Positions 41,024 through 48,878 of a stretch of DNA of 64,000 nucleotides are shown in pieces (within the stretch, counting starts at the first letter, position 1; each line of letters starts with the position of its first letter). The DNA comes from Arthrobacter sp. AFG20. Lineage in GTDB: Bacteria > Actinomycetota > Actinomycetes > Actinomycetales > Micrococcaceae. The notes under the pieces were generated by a model, which made no database searches, was not told the DNA's origin, and worked only from the letters and a program-made list of their open reading frames with translations. Made by a program: the position numbers and the translations under genes. The DNA is taken from NCBI RefSeq assembly GCF_002892795.1, contig NZ_PJMC01000004.1:124001-188000 (forward strand), in the 5' to 3' direction.

Positions 41024-41833
41024 TCAGCGTGCCTGGAGTACCGCGAAATAGCCCGGGATCTGTTCCGGTCGGTCAGCGGACGTGAGGGGCCGGGTTTCGA
41101 TGGTGACCGGGCCGTCTTCCACCACATCCCACTGGGCCTCCGGAAAGGCCCGTCTGCGCTGCTCGGCGCCGAAGCGGCCGGGGATGGGCAGGGCGCGGAT
41201 TGCCTTTTCGAGCGGGCCGGGGATGGAGTGCACCGTCGCACCAAGATGGCTGACGTATTCGACGGGGTTCCCACGGAAGTTGGTCTCGGCCAGGAACACG
41301 CGGCCGCGCTTGCCCACGAGCGGGTGCAACTGTCCGGCCAACGCCGCCTGGGCAGGCCGTTTCAGCACGTGGAGGACGCCCCGGATGAAGATGTTGGCTT
41401 CACCGGAGAACCCGGCTGCGGCCAAGGCGCCGGCCACTGCACGGGTGCCCGCGGGAGCCGTCATGTCGGCCGCGATGTAGGAGACCCGCTGCAGCCCGTC
41501 AGATTCGGCGGCCGCACGGGCGACGGCGTTGGCTGAAACGTCCACCCCCAGAACATACGGAAAGTAGGCGGCAAGCGCGCGGCTGAAGACTCCGCTGCCG
41601 CACCCGACATCGACGACGGGAATGTTGGGGTCCAGCTGCCGCGTCAGGTGCTCCAGATACGCCTGCAGCTCGTGGTCACTGCCGGAATCCCACAGCACGT
41701 CGCCGCGGGCGCCAGTGGCCCCGACCCGGCCCCAGTACTGGTCCCAGGCAACGCGGGGGTCCTTTGGCGCGTTGGAGGACAGCTTCACCAGTTTCGGAAG
41801 CAGCAGGTATTTCTTGAGCGCCGAGAGCATCAT
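41024..41833 (-). CDS. class I SAM-dependent methyltransferase
   Basis: 269 aa. Motif I is PVVDVGCGSGVFSRALA, followed by VLGVDVSANAVARA (acidic motif II) and SYIAADMTAPA, so SAM binding is well supported. The C-terminal half (NFRGNPVEYVSHLG; EQIPGYFAVLQAR) is not recognisable by substrate. The start is one of two adjacent ATGs (41833 or 41830), preceded by AT-rich DNA (TATATTTAA) that may hold the promoter. Confidence 0.85.
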   Translation of the reverse strand: MMLSALKKYLLLPKLVKLSSNAPKDPRVAWDQYWGRVGATGARGDVLWDSGSDHELQAYLEHLTRQLDPNIPVVDVGCGSGVFSRALAAYFPYVLGVDVSANAVARAAAESDGLQRVSYIAADMTAPAGTRAVAGALAAAGFSGEANIFIRGVLHVLKRPAQAALAGQLHPLVGKRGRVFLAETNFRGNPVEYVSHLGATVHSIPGPLEKAIRALPIPGRFGAEQRRRAFPEAQWDVVEDGPVTIETRPLTSADRPEQIPGYFAVLQAR

Positions 41834-41946
41834 TTAAATATATGTTGCCTGGGACACGTCGCCGTTCAGCGGGAACCCCGTGGCTGGCGTCTCGTCATCT
41901 AGCCGCTCAAACCGTTGTCTGGGTCTCCTGGGTCCACCAATTGCCC

Positions 41947-41978
41947 AAAATGGCCGCCCGGTCTCAGGCGGCCATTTT
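41947..41978 (-). terminator. terminator of the M50 metallopeptidase gene
   Basis: 12-bp stem AAAATGGCCGCC (41947-41958) / GGCGGCCATTTT (41967-41978). On the minus strand it ends in TTTT after the stem, 27 nt past the stop at 42005. Confidence 0.82.
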
Positions 41979-42004
41979 CGGCGAAACGACGACTTGCCGC
42001 GGCC

Positions 42005-44566
42005 CTACGGGCCTGCCGGGTCCTGCGCCGGTGACGCGGGCACGGTGCTGGCAGGAGCCGTAGCCGCCGGGGCCGGCTCCGCACCTGTGGGGGCTGGGGC
42101 GGGAACGGCGGGGACCGGCGTCGTTCCCGTTCCCGGTGCGGGAACCGCGGGGTCCGCCGTCGTTCCTGGCGACGGGGCACCCGGCGATGCTGCTCCCGAC
42201 GACTGGACGCCCGGCGACTGAACACCCGGCGCGGCCGGCTGACCCGGCGTCGGTTCATCCGGCCGGGATCCGGAGTCCGGGTCAGACCCGTCGCTGGTTC
42301 CGGGCGACGGCGATGATCCCGGTGACGGAGTGCCGGTGCCGGTTTGGGGCTTGGCGCTGGGATCGGTCCGGATGATCTCCATTAGCTGTGCCTTGTATGC
42401 GCTTAATCGATCCTCGATTTCGGACAGGGGAACGCCCTGCAGGGTGCGTCCGAACTCGGCGATCTCGCGCCACAGCGTATTGAGCCTGGCCGTGCCGTCG
42501 GTGCTGAGCGGTCCGTCCAGGGTGAGCACCAGTTGGCTGGCCAGGGCGTACGTCAGGCAGCGGACGCAGTTGTAGTTCGCGGCGGCGGAAAGGTTCTCGG
42601 GCACCACCACGTCCGCCTGGCCCACGATCAGGACCACCTGGAACCCGACGGCCACAGCCGCGCAGTCCGTGCAACTGGCGAAGGCATAGGCCTCGTTGCG
42701 GGTATTCACCGGCCCGTCCTCGGCCCACACCAGCGCGAACGCGACGTCGTAGCTGACGGAGCCGTCGGTCGTGTTCACGGCGAGGGCCTGGTTGCCGTTC
42801 TCCTCCGGGGCCGGGGGCTTGTCGAAGGGGAAGACCCATGACGGCGGCGCGGCGTCGCCAGATGCCGTACCCGGACCTTGGTCTCCGTCCGGGGCCGGTT
42901 GGCCCTGGCCCCGGTCCGTTTGGCCGGGCGGGGACGCGGGTGCCGCGCCTTGCCTCGGCACGAGCACCATGCTGAGCTGCGGCTGCTCCCGCGTGGGCAG
43001 CGCGGTGCCGTCCGGCCAGAGCGCCACCGTCTGCCCCGTCCGGCCCGCGTGAAGGACTCCGTCCCTACCGGCTAAGACGGGATAGACGGCGGCCGTGGCA
43101 TCGACGAGCGTCCCGCGTTCGTAGGGCTGCACCGGGCGGTAGCTGTCGGGCAGCGGCCACCACGCCCACGCCAGCCCGGCGGCGACGGCGCCCACCGCTG
43201 CCAAGGCGGTCGCGCGCTGCAGCGGCCTGCCCCGGGTTTTGGTCCAGAGTCCCGTGAGGAGTTGCCGCGCCAGCCGTAGCAGCATGTACACCACGCCCAC
43301 CACGGGAAGGACGACGGCGGCAATCGCCAGGACGCGCACGGCACCGTCGGCGAAGTTCCCACTCGCAAGGCTTCCGGACAGAAGGCCCTGCTGATGCTGC
43401 AGGCTCGCCCACGCCGTGCCCAGGAGTCGCGGGAAGGAGACGACCATCAGCACCAGGCTGAGCAGCAGCAGGGGGACGGTGACCAGGACCCAGACCGTGA
43501 TGACGGCGCGCGCCCACGGCTTGAGGGCCTGTGCCTCGGGGGCAGGCTTGCCCCAGCGCCAGGGCAGGAGCCCGAGCAGCGTGGGCCGGATCCGCTGGAA
43601 GAGGTCGGGCACGCCGGTGGCGTCGGCAAGGATGTGGTAGCCGTCGAAGCGGACCAGGGGCAGGAGCTGGCGCACCATCTGCAGGATCTGTGTGAGCACC
43701 ACCAGGAGCAGCGCATCGAAACCTGTGGCCCACCAGACACCCATGGTGGCGATCGCGACGATGGCGTTGAAGTACAGGCCGCCCATATCCGTGCGAAGCC
43801 TGCCGCCACGCCCCAGCCTGTAGGAGTCGGTAACATCCGTGTAGAAGGCTGGCCAGACGAGGTACAGCCCGGCACCCATCGCGCCGGGAGTGGCACCGCC
43901 GCGGCGTGCTGCCGCCGCATGGCCGAATTCGTGAAAGCCTGCCGACAGGACCGTGACGGCGAAAATCAGCAGGAGCAGCCACGGGTTCGCGAAGGCGTCA
44001 TGTGTGGCCGAGGCCAGGCCTTTGACCATCAAAACCCACCAGCACGATGCCAGGAATCCCGCGGCGACAACTGCCACGATCAGCGGATTGAACAGCACAG
44101 CGAACGGTGCCGTCAGCTTCCGGGTCCGCTCCGGGTCCGTGACGGTGTACCGGAACCGCATGCCCAGCAGCGGATCCGCTCGTCTGACCTCCGGCTGTGA
44201 CCCGTCCGCCAGCTGCAGCAGACCGAGCGGCAGCAGCTGCCCCTCGATCAGCGTCCTGACGTTGTCTCCGCTGATGAGCCGGCCGGACCGCGTGCTGGCA
44301 ACCTCGGCGATCCCATCCATGTCACGGGCACCGTCGATGGCTTCGAGGACGTGAAAAAGCAGCCGGGTGAGCTGGATGGTCTGGCCGTCGGCGCGGCGGA
44401 CCAGCGAGGGGGCCTCCCGGTAGCCGGACCCCTTCGCCTCGCCGATGAGCTGCATTCCCGCCGCCCGCACCGGCACGTCGGCGTTTCTGTCTCGGCCGAT
44501 TACGACGGCGCTAGGGGAGACTGGCGGGCCGTCCACGCCGGACGGCCCGCTGCGTTTAGTGCTCAT
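42005..44566 (-). CDS. M50-type membrane metallopeptidase with PqqD/RRE-like N-terminus
   Basis: 853 aa. Residues about 45-125 (REAPSLVRRADGQTIQLTRLLF to LLPLGLLQLAD) have the pattern of a PqqD-like domain (RiPP recognition element). Membrane helices follow, with the zinc site FHEFGHAAA (HExxH, 212-216) and third ligand in LVRFDGYHILAD (Asp 308), typical of 'peptide zinc metalloprotease' site-2-type proteins. About four more helices, a Pro-rich hydrophilic segment, a domain with paired Cys (SCTDCA; NYNCVRCLTY) and a Pro/Ser tail complete it. The start at 44566 lies 7 nt after the upstream gene's stop, so they are coupled. Confidence 0.83.
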   Translation of the reverse strand: MSTKRSGPSGVDGPPVSPSAVVIGRDRNADVPVRAAGMQLIGEAKGSGYREAPSLVRRADGQTIQLTRLLFHVLEAIDGARDMDGIAEVASTRSGRLISGDNVRTLIEGQLLPLGLLQLADGSQPEVRRADPLLGMRFRYTVTDPERTRKLTAPFAVLFNPLIVAVVAAGFLASCWWVLMVKGLASATHDAFANPWLLLLIFAVTVLSAGFHEFGHAAAARRGGATPGAMGAGLYLVWPAFYTDVTDSYRLGRGGRLRTDMGGLYFNAIVAIATMGVWWATGFDALLLVVLTQILQMVRQLLPLVRFDGYHILADATGVPDLFQRIRPTLLGLLPWRWGKPAPEAQALKPWARAVITVWVLVTVPLLLLSLVLMVVSFPRLLGTAWASLQHQQGLLSGSLASGNFADGAVRVLAIAAVVLPVVGVVYMLLRLARQLLTGLWTKTRGRPLQRATALAAVGAVAAGLAWAWWPLPDSYRPVQPYERGTLVDATAAVYPVLAGRDGVLHAGRTGQTVALWPDGTALPTREQPQLSMVLVPRQGAAPASPPGQTDRGQGQPAPDGDQGPGTASGDAAPPSWVFPFDKPPAPEENGNQALAVNTTDGSVSYDVAFALVWAEDGPVNTRNEAYAFASCTDCAAVAVGFQVVLIVGQADVVVPENLSAAANYNCVRCLTYALASQLVLTLDGPLSTDGTARLNTLWREIAEFGRTLQGVPLSEIEDRLSAYKAQLMEIIRTDPSAKPQTGTGTPSPGSSPSPGTSDGSDPDSGSRPDEPTPGQPAAPGVQSPGVQSSGAASPGAPSPGTTADPAVPAPGTGTTPVPAVPAPAPTGAEPAPAATAPASTVPASPAQDPAGP

Positions 44567-44573
44567 GCAGGGA

Positions 44574-45314
44574 CTACTGCTGCAGATCAGACTGCTGATC
44601 TGCCGATGCGGTCGCCTCGCCGTCGATGTCCTGCGTGATGATGGCGTCCTGCTGGGCCACGGCGAAGGCGTCGCTGTCGATCGAGCCGATGTTGGCTGCA
44701 ACTGCGGCGTCGATCGGCGCGGCAACGTTGGCGTTCGCGGCCACGGCGCCGTTGATCGGGGCGGCGATGTCGGCGTCGGCCGCGAGATCCACGTTGACAT
44801 TGAGCAGGTCTCCGTCGAGGGCATCGGCAGGATCGACAGGAAGGGCGCCGACACCTGTGCCGTCGGGAAGCGTGCCGTCGGGAAGCGTGCCGTCGGGCAG
44901 CGTGCCATCGGGCAGCGCGCCGCCGTCGATGACGCTGTCCGAGGTGCTGTCGGGAGTACCGCCGTCGATGTTCCCGCCTTCAACACCCGACCCCTGGGTG
45001 ATGGTGCTGTCCTGCACGGAGTCTGCCGTGGCATCCGCCGTGATTCCCTGGTCGATGATGACGCCCTGGTCGGCGAGGGCCTGCGATTCCGACCCGAAGG
45101 ACAGGATGTTGGCCGAGGCCGCCGCATCAATCGGGGCTGCGACGTTGGCGTTGGCCGCAACGGCGAGGTCGATCGGCGCGGCGGCGCTGACGCCAAGGTC
45201 GAGGTCGGCGTTGAGGTCGAGTACGGACGCCACTTCCTTGTCCGGCAGGGCAGTGCCCGCCTGCGCATTGAGTTCGTCGTCGGAAAGCGGGGTCAATCCC
45301 TGTTCATTGCTCAC
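44574..45314 (-). CDS. leader-plus-repeat protein, candidate substrate of the M50 peptidase
   Basis: 246 aa, acidic, no signal peptide, no Cys, Trp or Tyr. It opens VSNEQGLTPLSDDELNAQAG then LPDKEVASVLDL, resembling a RiPP-type leader (LSDxELNAQAG). The rest has two mirrored halves: each carries AAPI(D/N), AVAANANVAAPIDAA, AN(I), then Asp/Gln-rich IIDQGITADAT or IITQDIDGEAT. Between them is a spacer with LPDGT four times. I recall similar unnamed proteins in other actinobacteria beside M50 peptidases. The start is GTG with GGAG seven bases upstream. A promoter-type dyad lies at 45385. Confidence 0.75.
   Translation of the reverse strand: MSNEQGLTPLSDDELNAQAGTALPDKEVASVLDLNADLDLGVSAAAPIDLAVAANANVAAPIDAAASANILSFGSESQALADQGVIIDQGITADATADSVQDSTITQGSGVEGGNIDGGTPDSTSDSVIDGGALPDGTLPDGTLPDGTLPDGTGVGALPVDPADALDGDLLNVNVDLAADADIAAPINGAVAANANVAAPIDAAVAANIGSIDSDAFAVAQQDAIITQDIDGEATASADQQSDLQQ
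44857..44916 (-). repeat. 15-bp tandem repeat, four copies, in frame
   Basis: GTGCCGTCGGGAAGC-type units at 44857, 44872, 44887 and 44902, coding LPDGT on the minus strand, with small changes in the last copies. Confidence 0.85.
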
Positions 45315-45384
45315 GCTATGCTCCAGTTCCGGCGTCGGATTCCCCGCCCCCAGCGGACAGGTGCACCGAGCCCGTATGCCCGTC

Positions 45385-45406
45385 AATAGTAAGCAGGATT
45401 ACTATT
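45385..45406 (-). promoter_or_regulatory. ATAGTAAGC dyad upstream of the leader-repeat gene
   Basis: AATAGTAA, GCAGGA, TTACTATT: perfect 8-bp arms, 71 bp upstream of the GTG at 45314. Same motif as 8724 and 51704. Confidence 0.6.
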
Positions 45407-45454
45407 TCCTGGAAACACCCCAGCGCGGGCAGGAATCCCCGAAAACCCCGTCCG

Positions 45455-45504
45455 TTGCTCCGAGGATGCCCTTCTGAGCGTTCAAAAGGGCACTTCCGGA
45501 GCAA
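45455..45504 (-). terminator. interrupted hairpin upstream of 45.4 kb gene / after oligopeptidase
   Basis: Outer arms TTGCTCCG (45455-45462) / CGGAGCAA (45497-45504), inner GCCCTT / AAGGGC. It lies 9 nt downstream of the oligopeptidase B stop codon (minus strand). Confidence 0.6.
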
Positions 45505-45512
45505 TGGATCCG

Positions 45513-47753
45513 CTATTTCAGGCCGGCGCCGGGCAGCAGCTCCGTGGCCCCCAGCGAATCCGCGATGAAGCCGTAGTCCCAGGCCCGCTCGCGCCACTGC
45601 ACATAGCGGCCCGAGGCCCCGCCATGGCCACCGTCCATTTCAATCTTCATGACGATCGGCTCACTGCCCGTGGTCTTGTTCCGCAGTTCCTGCACCCACT
45701 TGGCCGGCTCCACGTAGAGCACACGGGTGTCGTTGAAGGACGTGACCGCCGCGATCTTCGGATAGGCCACCTCGCGGACGTTCTCGTACGGGGTGTACGA
45801 CTTCATGTACTCATACACCGCGGGATCGGTGATCGGATTGCCCCATTCCTCCCATTCAAGGGCCGACAGCGGCAGCTCCGGGTCCAGAATGCTGGTGAGG
45901 GGATCCACGAACGGAACCTGCGCCACGATGGCGGTGTACTTCTCCGGAGCGAGGTTGGCCACCGCGCCCATGAGCAGGCCGCCCGCGGATCCGCCCAGCG
46001 CGGCGATCCGGTCCGGTGCCACCCAGCCGGACTGCGCCAGCCAGTCTGTGGCCGCAATGAAGTCTGTGAACGTGTTTTTCTTGCTGAGCTTCTTGCCGTC
46101 CTCGTACCAGTGCCGGCCGAGTTCGCCGCCGCCGCGGATGTGGGCGATGACGAACACAACGCCGCGGTCCAGCAGTGAAAGCCGGGCGATGCCGAAGCCC
46201 GGGTCCATGCTCAGCTCGTATGAGCCGTAGCCATAGACCAGGCCGGCCGCCGTCGAATCCCGGGCAACGGCTTTGTGCCGCAGCACCGAGAGGGGGACCT
46301 GGGTGCCGTCGGCGGCCTCGGCCCACTCGCGGGTGGCCACGTAATCCGAGCCGTCGTAGCCGCCCAGCACGGGACTTTCCTTGCGCAGCAGCAGTTCGCC
46401 GGCCGGCCGCTCCGGCGTGGGCAGGACGAAGTCGTACACGCGCGACGGGGTGAAGTAGGACGTGTAGCCCAGCCGGATGACGGGAGCTTCGTAGTCGGAG
46501 CCGCCGACCCCCGAGGTGTACAGCTCCTCGTCAAATGCAGGCTCCACCGGAGCCTGCTGGGCGGCAGTGCCCAGCCCGGACAGGGGCATCACCTGGACGC
46601 GCTCGATGGTGTCCTTCCGGATCGAGACCACGAGGTGCGTCGCAGTAACCCCGGCCCCGTTGACCCGGACGTCGTCGGAATGCTCGACGACGGTGCTCCA
46701 GTGCTGCTCGGCCAGCGGCTTGGACAGCTCGGCCGGGTCCACCAGCGAGACCATCGAGTTCACGGCGTTCCGGTTGTGGGTGATGAGGATGCGTTCAGTT
46801 TTCTGCCCGTCCGGGCCCTCGAGCAGGAACGGTTCGGCCTCGTAAAGCACGCGTTCGTTGCGGGAGATAACGGTGGACAGGCCAGCGCCGGGATCGTCAA
46901 AGCGCAGCAGGCGCGTTTCGCTGTACTCGGAGCAGCCGATGCCGAGCACGAGGTGGCGCCGGTCCGAGGAGAGCTCAAAGCCCAGCCACATGGCGGCGTC
47001 GTCCTCCTGGTAAATTACCTCATCGTCGGTGACGGGGCTGCCCAGGACGTGGGACTTGACCTGGTACGGCCGCCAGGAATCATCCACCACGGTGTAGAAG
47101 ATGCGGGTGCCGTCAGGGGAGAAGGAAACCCCGTAGAAGACGTTCTCGATGATGTCCGGCAGCAGTTCGCCGGTCCGCAGGTCCTTGATCCGCAGGGTGA
47201 ACCGCTCGTCGCCGGAGTTGTCCACGGCGTAGGCGTACAGGTTTCCGTCGATGGTGACGGCGGTGCCGCCCACGGAGAAGAACGGCTTGCCTTCGGCTTC
47301 CACATTGCCGTCCAGCAGGACTTCCTCGCCGGGGATCTCGACGCCGGCCTCCACCGCCGGCGGCGTCCAGTCCGCCACCGGATTGCCCGTGCTTTGGGCG
47401 CGGACCCGGCACTGGATGCCGTACTCCTTGCCCTCGACGGACCGGCTGAAGTACCACCAGCCGTCCTTGCGGTTCGGAACGGACAGGTCTGTCTCTTTGG
47501 TCCGGCCTTTGATCTCCTGGAAGATGGCCTCGCGCAGCGGTTCCTGATGTCCTGTGAGGGCTTCCTGGTAGGCGTTCTCTGCCTTCAGGTGCGCCACGAC
47601 CTCCTCGGACTCCTTGTCCCGCAGCCACTCATACTGGTCCACAAAGGTGTCCCCATGGTGCGTGCGCTCGGCCGGCACCCTCTTTGCGACGGGCGGCCGG
47701 GGCGGAGCAGCGGCGGAGGAGCTTGCGGATTGCTGCAGCGGAGTGTGGGTCAT
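45513..47753 (-). CDS. ptrB: oligopeptidase B (S9A prolyl oligopeptidase family)
   Basis: 746 aa. The N-terminal seven-bladed propeller (about 75-450) begins after RTHHGDTFVDQYEWLRDK. The catalytic alpha/beta-hydrolase domain has GGSAGGLLMGAVAN (Ser), SFNDTRVLY (Asp region) and MDGGHGGASGR (His). YEYMKSYTPYENV is characteristic of oligopeptidase B, which cleaves after basic residues in short peptides. Cytosolic, no signal. The start at 47753 has GAGGAA upstream; longer frames run into the proline-rich gene region and are rejected. Confidence 0.93.
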   Translation of the reverse strand: MTHTPLQQSASSSAAAPPRPPVAKRVPAERTHHGDTFVDQYEWLRDKESEEVVAHLKAENAYQEALTGHQEPLREAIFQEIKGRTKETDLSVPNRKDGWWYFSRSVEGKEYGIQCRVRAQSTGNPVADWTPPAVEAGVEIPGEEVLLDGNVEAEGKPFFSVGGTAVTIDGNLYAYAVDNSGDERFTLRIKDLRTGELLPDIIENVFYGVSFSPDGTRIFYTVVDDSWRPYQVKSHVLGSPVTDDEVIYQEDDAAMWLGFELSSDRRHLVLGIGCSEYSETRLLRFDDPGAGLSTVISRNERVLYEAEPFLLEGPDGQKTERILITHNRNAVNSMVSLVDPAELSKPLAEQHWSTVVEHSDDVRVNGAGVTATHLVVSIRKDTIERVQVMPLSGLGTAAQQAPVEPAFDEELYTSGVGGSDYEAPVIRLGYTSYFTPSRVYDFVLPTPERPAGELLLRKESPVLGGYDGSDYVATREWAEAADGTQVPLSVLRHKAVARDSTAAGLVYGYGSYELSMDPGFGIARLSLLDRGVVFVIAHIRGGGELGRHWYEDGKKLSKKNTFTDFIAATDWLAQSGWVAPDRIAALGGSAGGLLMGAVANLAPEKYTAIVAQVPFVDPLTSILDPELPLSALEWEEWGNPITDPAVYEYMKSYTPYENVREVAYPKIAAVTSFNDTRVLYVEPAKWVQELRNKTTGSEPIVMKIEMDGGHGGASGRYVQWRERAWDYGFIADSLGATELLPGAGLK

Positions 47754-47927
47754 TTCCTCAATATATAGAGCCGCTCGGACATTTGGGCGGCCGTTCGCTA
47801 CCGGGGGAGAGGTTGGCTTTTTGACGCTCCCGCCCGCAGGCCAAGGCCCTGTCCCAGTTAAGGCGCCGGGCGTATCCTGAACTCGCGTCAGCAATATGGA
47901 ACCCATACGAGCCTTCGAGGGGGAAGC

Positions 47928-48110
47928 ATGACCATCCCGCCAGTGCATGAACCAGAGCCGTTTCCGCCGGAGCCCGGACCGGATCCGATGCGGCCAGACC
48001 CGTCCCGTCCCGCGCCGCCGAACCCCGTTCCCACGCCCGAGCCGCCCGGCCCGCTGCCGGTGCCGGACCCCGGGCCCGAGCCACTGCGCCCTGACCCGAC
48101 CCGCAGTTAG
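47928..48110 (+). CDS. small proline-rich protein
   Basis: 60 aa with 27 prolines (MTIPPVHEPEPFPPEPGPDP...). No domain or signal. GAGGGGGAAGC precedes the ATG, which supports translation. Composition alone could come from GC-rich non-coding DNA, so this is moderately supported. Divergent from ptrB. Confidence 0.5.
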   Translation: MTIPPVHEPEPFPPEPGPDPMRPDPSRPAPPNPVPTPEPPGPLPVPDPGPEPLRPDPTRS

Positions 48111-48187
48111 GCTGCCCGCCCGCCCGTCCGCCCTCGTCGTCGAGCACGTAAAAACGCCCGGCAGCGCGGCTGATGACGCGCAAAACG

Positions 48188-48221
48188 CCTGAGAATGCGC
48201 AAACACCTGAGGATGCGCAAA
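48188..48221. repeat. 16-bp direct repeat
   Basis: CCTGAGAATGCGCAAA (48188-48203) and CCTGAGGATGCGCAAA (48206-48221), differing at one base. A looser GCGCAAAACG lies just before, and GGCGCAAATG follows the palindrome. Confidence 0.75.
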
Positions 48222-48263
48222 TGGTCCGGCGACGCGGGGATTCCCGCGTCGGCGGACCATTTG
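48218..48263. repeat. 46-bp near-perfect palindrome
   Basis: Arms 48218-48240 and 48241-48263 start CAAATGGTCCG and end CGGACCATTTG with two mismatched pairs and essentially no loop. Unrelated in sequence to the GAGTTTTTGT palindromes. Confidence 0.88.
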
Positions 48264-48383
48264 TGTGCTTGGGCGCAAATGTTCCATTTCCGCAACATTC
48301 GGGATTTTCCTGTTACCTGGGTCACATGCAGGCTAGGGTTAGATCCGGTCGCAGCGTCGCGGCCGCGCATGAGGGGAGAAGTT

Positions 48384-48722
48384 TTGAACCAGAAGCTCAA
48401 GGTACTGGTCCGCGTGGACCTTGACTGCGGTGAGGCTCAGGTCGCCGCCCAGGGACATGTAACCGCCCAAAGCATCCAAGCTCTTTACGTCGTTATGAAG
48501 CGCGCCAACCACCTCCGTCAGGGCCTGCAGCTCGTCGTCGATGTCAGCCACGCCCGGGTCGAACCCGTCGCCCTGGAACAGCTGCGGGAATGCTCCAAAA
48601 CGCACCACCTGCCGCGTTCCATTGATCCGCAGCAGTCCGAATGCAACGTCCGTGTCCTGGCCCCGGCCGACGGCGGTATGGGTGCCGGAGCGCGCCGCTT
48701 CCCGGTCGCGGCGGCTGCTTGA
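48384..48722 (+). CDS. STAS-like/hypothetical protein with TTG start
   Basis: 112 aa. MNQKLKVLVRVDLDCGEAQV, AAQGHVTAQSIQALYVVMKRANHL and LQLVVDVSHARVEPVALEQL give the alternating strand/helix pattern of small STAS-like proteins; two Cys are present. No ATG start is available: TTG at 48384 with GGGGAG 6 nt upstream is chosen. A longer ATG-started frame from 48195 crosses the palindrome and direct repeats and is rejected. Function unknown; possibly the same signalling class as the 36840 and 40612 proteins. Confidence 0.65.
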   Translation: MNQKLKVLVRVDLDCGEAQVAAQGHVTAQSIQALYVVMKRANHLRQGLQLVVDVSHARVEPVALEQLRECSKTHHLPRSIDPQQSECNVRVLAPADGGMGAGARRFPVAAAA

Positions 48723-48789
48723 GCCGGGCCATAAGTTAGCTGAACTGCGCAGTCGCCGAACCGAACACAGCTACCTGAACTGAACACGT

Positions 48790-48825
48790 TGAGGCCCCGG
48801 ATTCCCCTAGGAGTCCGGGGCCTCA
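48790..48825. terminator. hairpin between convergent genes
   Basis: 12-bp stem TGAGGCCCCGGA (48790-48801) / TCCGGGGCCTCA (48814-48825) between the STAS-like gene and ctaD. No T-run. Confidence 0.7.
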
Positions 48826-48878
48826 GGCTGTGGCGGAAGGTGCTTTCCCCCCAGCGGCCGGTGTCAGGGACCGGCGAG

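Noticed and set aside
44567..45268. Long N-terminal extension joining the M50 peptidase to a 1087-codon frame
   Set aside because: It is an Arg/Pro/Ser-rich out-of-frame reading of the leader-repeat gene; the true start is the ATG at 44566 just after that gene's stop.
47754..48287. Extension of oligopeptidase B upstream of 47753
   Set aside because: It reads antisense through the proline-rich gene and palindrome, lacks protein-like composition, and the ATG at 47753 has a good ribosome site.
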